Part shown: positions 5,483 to 9,876 of the stretch, piece after piece
How the letters are laid out: each line of letters opens with the position of its first letter
How positions within the stretch are numbered: the stretch's first letter is position 1
NCBI GenBank assembly: GCA_003520455.1
Contig: DOUV01000179.1
Coordinates: 1-9,876, forward strand
DNA: 9,876 nt
Direction of reading: 5' to 3'
DNA from: Chloroflexota bacterium
Lineage (GTDB): Bacteria > Chloroflexota > Anaerolineae > Ardenticatenales > Ardenticatenaceae
Position numbers and translations under genes: made by a program
Notes under the pieces: model-generated
What the model saw: the letters and a program-made list of their open reading frames with translations, nothing else
Databases searched by the model: none
What the model was told of the DNA's origin: nothing

Positions 5483-6568
5483 CTATCCAACCTCCCCCCC
5501 CGTGCCGTCGGATGGAGACGTGTGCCGGCGTTCCTCCAGACGGTCTGCCAGGTCGCTCCGGATGATGCGGGCCGCCTCGAGAATCTGATCCAGGTTCCGG
5601 TCGTGGATTTCCAGGATCAGGTTGAGGTCGCGCCCGTACTCGATGGTGTAATCAAGCAGCAGATCGAGGGTGGCATTCAAGTTAACCTCACCAGACTCGT
5701 CGTAAACACCCACCGACTCGTGGAGTTTCATGGGATGCTGAAACGGATTCTGCTGGGGGTGGAGGCCCGGCACACAATGCGTCTCAGTCTCCCAGCACCC
5801 GCCCAACTGAAAAACGTGGATGTCTTGCCAGAGCTGCGAGAGACTGTATTCAAGATGGTCGATAAAACTCACATCGGGCTTCCCCCAGACACCCGTCGTC
5901 AGCATCAAATTGCGCGAGCGCCAGAGATGCGAGAGGTTGAAAGCAATCCGCGTCTCGGGCAGGATGCGCCGGCATTCGTTGTAGATGTAGATCAGCTCAC
6001 CGCCGGTGGCCGGGAACTTGGGATACTCCAGTACCTCAATGCACGGAACAAAGGTGTACTTGTGGAAGCTGTAGTAGGCTGCCAGTTCTTTGTAAATCTT
6101 GAGCGCCTTGGCAATCTGGTCGCTGCGCGCCCACTCCCACTTATCACGTTGCGCCAGATGAACGACAAAGTACTCCGCGCCTACGCGATCTGCCAGGTCC
6201 ATCGCGCGGCGGGCCTCCTCGAGCGCACTATACTTGCCGAAGAAATTGCTGCTCAAGGTGTCAATCCCGCCGACAGGCATGTGGACACCCAGGTACGTAC
6301 GTGAGGTGGTGAGCAGGTGATGGAAGTCGCGGCTGCGCTCGGCGACGCGCATCCATCGATTGGCCGGGCGCGGTCGAAACTCATCCGGGAAGCCGACTGG
6401 CACCACGAAACGTTCCTCCGGCTGCAGCTCCAGGACGACTTCGTTGCTCCCCAGTACCTCGCGGTAGCGACGGGCGTAGGTGGGCAAATCCTCAGGCACG
6501 CGCAGACTATGGGGGCGATCGGCGCGATTGGCGTCAGAAACCGCGACGCCGACACGGAGTTCAGCCAT
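5483..6568 (-). CDS. TIM-barrel protein, xylose isomerase/AP-endonuclease-2-like fold, function unknown
   Basis: A 361-aa soluble protein counted from the ATG at 6568, of the sugar-phosphate isomerase/epimerase-type TIM-barrel superfamily, which also includes endonuclease IV. Alternating strand motifs carry likely divalent-metal ligands: GVHMP (His96), VVHLAQ (His137), CIEVLEYPKF (Glu178), NLSHLW (His214), IHVFQLGG (His251) and LILEIHD (Glu320). No secretion signal or membrane segment is seen. It lacks motifs that would make it a confident endonuclease IV or UV endonuclease, and the substrate cannot be named. The frame extends upstream to a GTG at 6631, but that extension is encoded by a perfect palindrome. 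ATG 6568 has GAGG 5 nt upstream and begins the first barrel strand (AELRVGVAV). It sits alone between its own promoter and another promoter. Confidence 0.75.
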   Translation of the reverse strand: MAELRVGVAVSDANRADRPHSLRVPEDLPTYARRYREVLGSNEVVLELQPEERFVVPVGFPDEFRPRPANRWMRVAERSRDFHHLLTTSRTYLGVHMPVGGIDTLSSNFFGKYSALEEARRAMDLADRVGAEYFVVHLAQRDKWEWARSDQIAKALKIYKELAAYYSFHKYTFVPCIEVLEYPKFPATGGELIYIYNECRRILPETRIAFNLSHLWRSRNLMLTTGVWGKPDVSFIDHLEYSLSQLWQDIHVFQLGGCWETETHCVPGLHPQQNPFQHPMKLHESVGVYDESGEVNLNATLDLLLDYTIEYGRDLNLILEIHDRNLDQILEAARIIRSDLADRLEERRHTSPSDGTGGEVG

Positions 6569-6599
6569 GAACACCTCATTCTCAAAACCGCTCATAGTG

Positions 6600-6640
6600 G
6601 TGTAGCGTGTGCGAGCGCGACGCGCTCGCACACGCTACAC
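6600..6640. repeat. Perfect 41-bp palindrome in the leader of the TIM-barrel gene
   Basis: Twenty-base arms, GTGTAGCGTGTGCGAGCGCG and its exact complement, meet at one central base (6620). The sequence continues imperfectly outward (ATAG at 6594-6597 against CTAT at 6644-6647). It lies between the promoter and the ribosome site, so the minus-strand mRNA leader would fold into a very stable hairpin ending about 31 nt before the start codon. No T-tract follows, so it is not a normal terminator. It could be a dispersed palindromic repeat, an operator, or an RNA-processing or stability element. Confidence 0.9.
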
Positions 6641-6683
6641 ACCCTATTCCGTATGAGCGTTCTCAAAACAAATGGATGGACGG

Positions 6684-6712
6684 AGTATAGCTGAATTTGA
6701 TCGATGAGCCAA
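6684..6712 (-). promoter_or_regulatory. Sigma-70-type promoter for the TIM-barrel gene
   Basis: On the minus strand, -35 TTGGCT (6707-6712), a 17-bp spacer and -10 TATACT (6684-6689). Initiation near 6677 would give a leader of about 110 nt that contains the entire 41-bp palindrome. Confidence 0.6.
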
Positions 6713-6803
6713 CCGTTATCAGAGGCGACCACGCTCGGACTGAGCCGTTGAGCGCGATGCTTGGGGCAGGCCAAGGGCGCCGAGCCGAGGGGCTCGATCC
6801 GGA

Positions 6804-6839
6804 GCGTCCCGTCGCTTCGACACCCTCACGTCGGGACGC
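6804..6839 (-). terminator. Hairpin spanning the tlyA stop codon
   Basis: GCGTCCCG and CGGGACGC form an 8-bp stem with a 20-nt loop that contains the tlyA stop at 6826-6828. A smaller hairpin (6781-6796, CGAGCC arms, GAGG loop) follows in the direction of transcription. Neither has a T-tract, so termination or 3'-end stabilisation is only suggested. Confidence 0.25.
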
Positions 6840-7626
6840 GCGAGAGAGCCAGCGCGACCGCCTCGTCGGGGTCGGGGGACGGTGCGGTGGCAGCGGTAGT
6901 CAGCCAGAGGAAAAACTCGACATTGCCGGCGGGGCCCCGCAGCGGACTGGCCGTGGCCCCTGCCAGGCGCCAGCCCTGGACCAGCGCCCAGGCGATGAGA
7001 TCATGGAGTACCTGGCGATGGATCGCCTCGTCGCGAACCACGCCCCCCTTGCCGACTTGCTCGCGACCGGCCTCGAACTGAGGTTTGACCAGTGCGATGA
7101 CGTCGCCACTCGGCGCCAGCCAGCCTCTCACCACCGGCAGCAGCAGCTCGAGCGAGATGAACGAGGCGTCGATCACAACCAGATCGACTGGCTCGGCCAG
7201 GTGGGTGAGATGGCGGGCATTGGTACGCTCCATGACCACCACGCGAGGGTCCTGGCGCAGCTTCCAGGCCAGTTGGCCATAGCCGACGTCAATGGCGTAG
7301 ACCCTGGTCACCCCACGCTGCAACAGAACATCGGTGAAGCCACCGGTGCTGGCCCCGACATCCGCGGCCATCTTACCGGACGGTTCGTAGCCAAAATCAT
7401 CGAGCGCACCTGCTATCTTGGCCCCACCCCGGCTGACATAGGGCAACGGTGCCTCGACAGCAACGGCCGCCGCCGCGGGCACTATCTGGCCCGGTTTGAG
7501 TGCCACCTGACCATCGACGCGTACCTCGCCCGCCATGATCAGGCGCTGCGCCTGAGTCCGGCTCTCGGCCAGCCCGCACTCGACCAGGAGTCGATCGAGT
7601 CGCTGCTTTTTCACCTTCGCCGCCAT
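6826..7626 (-). CDS. tlyA: TlyA family rRNA 2'-O-methyltransferase
   Basis: A 266-aa S-adenosylmethionine-dependent RNA methyltransferase. Characterised TlyA proteins methylate cytidine 2'-hydroxyls in 16S and 23S rRNA and affect capreomycin sensitivity; the older name is hemolysin. The N-terminal S4 RNA-binding domain covers about 7-65 ([28 protein letters not shown]). A linker with SRGGAK at 65-70 leads to the FtsJ-like domain. The SAM-binding loop is [11 protein letters not shown] at 89-99. The family's catalytic K-D-K-E set is visible as Lys70, Asp153 (VIDASFIS), Lys181 (LVKPQFE) and Glu237 (GNVEFF). Length is normal. A GTG at 7629 is directly before the ATG at 7626; GGGGG about 4 nt upstream of the ATG favours the ATG. 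It has its own promoter and lies back to back with the UbiA-family gene. Confidence 0.93.
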   Translation of the reverse strand: MAAKVKKQRLDRLLVECGLAESRTQAQRLIMAGEVRVDGQVALKPGQIVPAAAAVAVEAPLPYVSRGGAKIAGALDDFGYEPSGKMAADVGASTGGFTDVLLQRGVTRVYAIDVGYGQLAWKLRQDPRVVVMERTNARHLTHLAEPVDLVVIDASFISLELLLPVVRGWLAPSGDVIALVKPQFEAGREQVGKGGVVRDEAIHRQVLHDLIAWALVQGWRLAGATASPLRGPAGNVEFFLWLTTAATAPSPDPDEAVALALSRVPT

Positions 7627-7661
7627 CACGCCCCCAACGATGAATACGCACCGCTGCAGAG

Positions 7662-7690
7662 AAGATAGGAGGGTCCGGGTCGTCCGTCAA
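7662..7690 (-). promoter_or_regulatory. Sigma-70-type promoter for tlyA
   Basis: On the minus strand, -35 TTGACG (7685-7690, 5/6), a 17-bp spacer and -10 TATCTT (7662-7667, 4/6). Transcription would begin near 7655, about 28 nt before the tlyA start. Confidence 0.6.
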
Positions 7691-7929
7691 ACCGGCTCTC
7701 GGGTCAGGAGGTGGATCCTTCGATGCACCAGGCCCAGACTCGATCGGCAACGCAGGCGTCCCGGCCGCCGCTCATCCCACTCCATCGCAATCAGCAGGCC
7801 AGCGACGAGGCGAACGTTGGACGAAACATTGGGCGTGGCCGGCCAGAGCCCCCTTCGTTCCCGCGCGACGTACGTCTGTCCGACCGACTTTCGTCCGAAA
7901 CAACTGGTCAAGACGGGCTCATTGTCGCA
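7691..7929. other. Divergent intergenic region between the tlyA and UbiA-family promoters
   Basis: About 240 bp with no gene that can be supported. Frames are open on both strands, but none shows a protein family or consistent codon bias. A strong AGGAGG occurs at 7706-7711 upstream of an ATG at 7721, yet the frame behind it runs into the UbiA-family gene out of phase and has low-complexity composition. No operator-like repeat was recognised. Confidence 0.5.
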
Positions 7930-7958
7930 TTGACCCAGGCCGTACTTTACGCTACTAT
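7930..7958 (+). promoter_or_regulatory. Sigma-70-type promoter for the UbiA-family gene
   Basis: TTGACC (7930-7935, 5/6), a 17-bp spacer and TACTAT (7953-7958, 4/6). Initiation near 7965 would leave about 33 nt to the ATG at 7998. The purine-rich GAGAGGGAG at 7977-7985 is the only candidate ribosome site and sits a little far (about 12 nt) from that ATG. Confidence 0.55.
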
Positions 7959-7997
7959 CACCCCCGCCACATCGGCGAGAGGGAGCTCGACGACCCA

Positions 7998-8918
7998 ATG
8001 GACCGACCGCTATCCGCAACAGCCACCGCTGAGACAGTTCGGAGCCAGCTCCGTGGCCTCCTGGCGACCATGCGCCCCAAGCAGTGGACCAAGAACATCA
8101 TCATCTTCGCCGGGCTCGTCTTCTCAGACGACCGGCTCCTCTTGCAGCCGGGCTCCTTCTTGAAGAGTCTGGTGGCATTTATGATGTTCTGCTTGCTGTC
8201 CAGCGCGATCTACATCATGAACGACCTGGCGGACATCGAGAAGGATCGCGCCCACCCGACAAAGCGTGACCGGGCGTTGCCGTCAGGGCGGCTCAGTATT
8301 CGTGTCGCCCAGGCGGCGCTCCTGGCCTTGCTGGTCGTGACTCTCCCAGGGGCCTTCGCCCTCAGTCCAGCATTCGGGGTGGTGGCGCTGGCCTACCTGG
8401 CGAACAACATTGCCTACAATCTCGCACTCAAAAACCAGGTGCTGCTGGATGTCTTCTCGATCGCGGCCGGCTTCGTGTTTCGTGCCGTCGCCGGAGCGGT
8501 AGTGATTCCCGTCGCAATCTCCCCGTGGCTCTACATGCTGACCTTGCTGCTGGCGCTCTTCCTTGGCTTCAGCAAGCGGCGGCACGAGCTCCTCCTCCTC
8601 CAGGACGGCCGCGGCTCGCACCGCCGCGTGCTGGATGACTACTCGCCCCAACTGTTGGAGGAGATGCGCAACATCGTCACCGCCAGCACGATCATCGCCT
8701 ATGCACTCTACACCTTTACCGCGCCCAATCTCCCCAAGAACCACGCGATGATGCTGACGATCCCCTTCACGCTCTACGGCCTCTTCCGCTACATGTACAT
8801 CACCCACGACGACGGCGGCGCCCCGCCCGACGAACTCCTCCTCCGTGACAAACCCCTGCTGATCACTGTGATCCTCTGGGGCCTCACGGTCGTCGCGATC
8901 CTCTATTTCCTGCGCTAG
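7998..8918 (+). CDS. UbiA-family prenyltransferase, decaprenyl-phosphate phosphoribosyltransferase type
   Basis: A 306-aa integral membrane enzyme of the UbiA superfamily. The closest subgroup by motif transfers 5-phosphoribose from PRPP to polyprenyl phosphate, the first step toward lipid-linked arabinose in actinobacteria. The subgroup start MRPKQWTKN lies at 25-33. The first Asp-rich motif NDLADIEKDRAHPTKRDRALPSG lies at 75-97, with Asp76, Asp79 and Asp83 as metal/diphosphate ligands. The second motif region is LKNQVLLDVFSIAAGFVFR at 144-162, with Asp151. About eight to nine hydrophobic helices are apparent, including 55-73, 105-120, 124-140, 175-191, 229-241, 250-265 and 287-304. The ATG at 7998 gives a 24-residue soluble leader; an internal ATG at 8070 would start at the conserved motif but lacks a ribosome site. 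The real acceptor in this organism is not known, and the gene is not inside a visible cell-wall operon. Confidence 0.85.
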   Translation: MDRPLSATATAETVRSQLRGLLATMRPKQWTKNIIIFAGLVFSDDRLLLQPGSFLKSLVAFMMFCLLSSAIYIMNDLADIEKDRAHPTKRDRALPSGRLSIRVAQAALLALLVVTLPGAFALSPAFGVVALAYLANNIAYNLALKNQVLLDVFSIAAGFVFRAVAGAVVIPVAISPWLYMLTLLLALFLGFSKRRHELLLLQDGRGSHRRVLDDYSPQLLEEMRNIVTASTIIAYALYTFTAPNLPKNHAMMLTIPFTLYGLFRYMYITHDDGGAPPDELLLRDKPLLITVILWGLTVVAILYFLR

Positions 8919-9234
8919 CCGTGAGGGTGGGTCCTCAGCCCGACTGTCCGACATCGCCGGCACGTACGAGGCCCACAGTCTGCGACCGCCAGACCTGTGC
9001 CCCTTCGGAGCGATGCCGCCGAACGTTCGGTCGGACCGAAACCGCGCCGGTACTACGCCGCAGTCATCCGGCCTCCATCCCTTGATTGAGCCGCTTCCAG
9101 GCAATCCTGGAGAAAAGCCGGAGATAATATGGATATCACGGCGGAGAAAATCTGCTACAGTAAGAGTGGGTGTTCCGCGACCCACCCAACCGGATAGCCC
9201 GGCGCACTCCCCGTTTCGACGCTCCCGTGCGTGC

Positions 9235-9262
9235 TCCGCCCCCCGGTCACGGCGGGCCTTTT
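9235..9262 (+). terminator. Possible plus-strand terminator
   Basis: TCCGCC and GGCGGG form a 6-bp stem (one G-T pair) with a 10-nt loop, followed by CCTTTT. It lies about 320 bp beyond the UbiA-family stop, so a role for that gene is uncertain. The stem is short and the T run only four. Confidence 0.25.
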
Positions 9263-9334
9263 GTCGGTCACAATTCTGCGCTGCATATCACTACTCGTCG
9301 AACTGTTTTGGCGTCAGGCTGTCCGCCCAACACA

Positions 9335-9361
9335 AACGGCCGTCCATCTCGGGCGGCCGTT
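9335..9361 (-). terminator. Intrinsic terminator of the secreted-protein gene
   Basis: AACGGCCGTCC and GGGCGGCCGTT form an 11-bp stem with one G-T pair and a 5-nt loop. On the minus strand it starts 18 nt past the stop codon at 9380 and is followed by TGTGTTG directly after the stem's terminal TT. The position and the T-rich tail fit termination of the minus-strand gene. Confidence 0.6.
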
Positions 9362-9379
9362 CCCGTTCATCTTTTCGGA

Positions 9380-9876
9380 TCAGGGGCAAACGGTGAGCGT
9401 GATGTCGTCGTAGTAGGTCTTCGAAACGCTCCCGGCACCGTTGTTGTAGGTCCCGGCGAAGAGCGTGATTGTATTGCCCTTGTAAGCGGCCAGGTCAAAA
9501 GTCAACTCACGCCAGTCGAGGCTGCCGCTGCCGGCCTGGGTCCAGAGCGTGGTAGTCGCCCCAGTACGTACGGACAGGTAGCTGAAATCCCCGTCAGTCG
9601 TGCTGGGCGGAGAGTACCAGGCTTTGAGGGTGACGCTGCTGGCGCTGGCCGGGAGGCTGACACTCTGCTGGATGCTCGAGTAGCCGCTCGTGGTCCCGGT
9701 CACTCCAGAGCGGGTGCTGCTGTGGGCCCTCGCTGTGGTGTAGGCCGCGTCGTCGTTCAGCGTCCACCCCGTATCGGCCTCGAAGTTCGAGTTGACAAGG
9801 AGCTGGCTACAGCCCGGGCCCGGGGTGGCCGTCGCCGTCGGCGTGGCGGTGGGCGCGGCCGGTCCACCCGGGGTGG
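9380..9876 (-). CDS. Secreted protein with Thr-Pro-Ala linker and C-terminal carbohydrate-binding-like module (partial)
   Basis: The 3' end of a larger gene: the frame is open to the window edge with no stop, so the start lies outside. The last 165 codons read as a proline/threonine/alanine linker (TPGGPAAPTATPTATATPGP), then a module beginning GCSQLLVNSNFEADTGWTL and ending DDITLTVCP. The 'LLVN.NFE...GW' opening and the Thr/Ser/Tyr-rich beta-strand pattern resemble C-terminal carbohydrate-binding-like domains of extracellular Chloroflexota proteins. The two cysteines, at the module's start and next to last residue, could form a disulfide. A frame starting at the GTG at 9703 would cut into the module and is not a credible start. 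The catalytic or main domain is not visible. A terminator lies just downstream. Confidence 0.75.
   Translation of the reverse strand, partial: TPGGPAAPTATPTATATPGPGCSQLLVNSNFEADTGWTLNDDAAYTTARAHSSTRSGVTGTTSGYSSIQQSVSLPASASSVTLKAWYSPPSTTDGDFSYLSVRTGATTTLWTQAGSGSLDWRELTFDLAAYKGNTITLFAGTYNNGAGSVSKTYYDDITLTVCP

Larger units (their letters stand above)
8919..9379. other. 460-bp region without a credible gene
   Basis: No coding frame here is convincing. The longest plus frame (9013-9396) is Arg/Ser/Pro-rich with no family signature and runs antisense into the downstream gene end. Short inverted repeats are present: 8882-8889 with 8919-8926 across the UbiA-family stop, 9096-9111 (TCCAGG arms) and a GTGGGT/ACCCAC pair near 9166-9186. 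An A/T-rich patch at 9115-9150 contains GATAATAT but no matching -35. Confidence 0.5.

Noticed and set aside
5483..6568. UV damage endonuclease (UvsE) identity for the TIM-barrel protein
   Set aside because: The fold class fits, but the expected UvsE motifs are not visible and the length and strand motifs differ, so only the fold-level call is kept.
6569..6631. TIM-barrel start at the GTG 6631 or ATG 6595
   Set aside because: The GTG lies inside the perfect palindrome and encodes Arg-rich repeats. ATG 6595 lacks a ribosome site. ATG 6568 follows GAGG and begins the first barrel strand.
7711..8163. Plus frame with AGGAGG upstream between tlyA and the UbiA-family gene
   Set aside because: Despite the ribosome-site match, it overlaps the UbiA-family gene out of phase, crosses that gene's promoter and turns into Ser/Pro low complexity.
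8283..9185. Long minus-strand frame antisense to the UbiA-family gene
   Set aside because: It is the complement of a well-supported membrane protein, Glu/Arg/Gln-rich with no domain or start signal.

Overview
The window looks like chromosomal DNA of a moderately GC-rich Chloroflexota bacterium, possibly Thermomicrobia-like. This is an inference from three things: the style of the proteins, a DnaB/DnaD/DnaC-like primosome cluster, and a secreted protein with a Thr-Pro-Ala linker followed by an 'LLVNSNFE...GW' module, a combination common in that phylum. No rRNA, tRNA, CRISPR array or intact insertion sequence was seen.

Region 1 (20-4600, all minus strand) is a DNA-replication cluster. In transcription order it holds the replicative helicase dnaB, a 375-bp spacer with a possible 57-codon ORF, a DnaD-domain primosome protein, and a DnaC/DnaI-type helicase loader that overlaps the end of the DnaD gene. 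Two features stand out. DnaB carries an in-frame 257-aa intein at the RESG/SIEQ site, and its homing endonuclease is decayed. The loader is a tandem duplication: one polypeptide contains two complete AAA+ modules that are about 69% identical over 106 residues. Together these genes would load the helicase onto DNA during initiation and restart.

Region 2 (4742-6712, minus) holds a bifunctional-nuclease (DUF151) family protein and an unassigned TIM-barrel protein of the xylose-isomerase/AP-endonuclease-2 fold. Each has a convincing sigma-70-type promoter. The leader of the TIM-barrel gene contains a perfect 41-bp palindrome.

Region 3 (6826-8918) is a divergent pair: tlyA (rRNA 2'-O-methyltransferase, minus) and a UbiA-family polyprenyl-phosphate phosphoribosyltransferase (plus). 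Each again has a recognisable promoter.

Region 4 (8919-9876) is about 460 bp without a credible gene, followed by the C-terminal end of a secreted, linker-containing protein on the minus strand. That gene runs off the right edge and ends at a good terminator hairpin.

The most distinctive content is the duplicated helicase loader, the endonuclease-dead DnaB intein with a nested palindrome inside its remnant, and the long perfect palindrome before the TIM-barrel gene. No complete new defence or mobile system was found.
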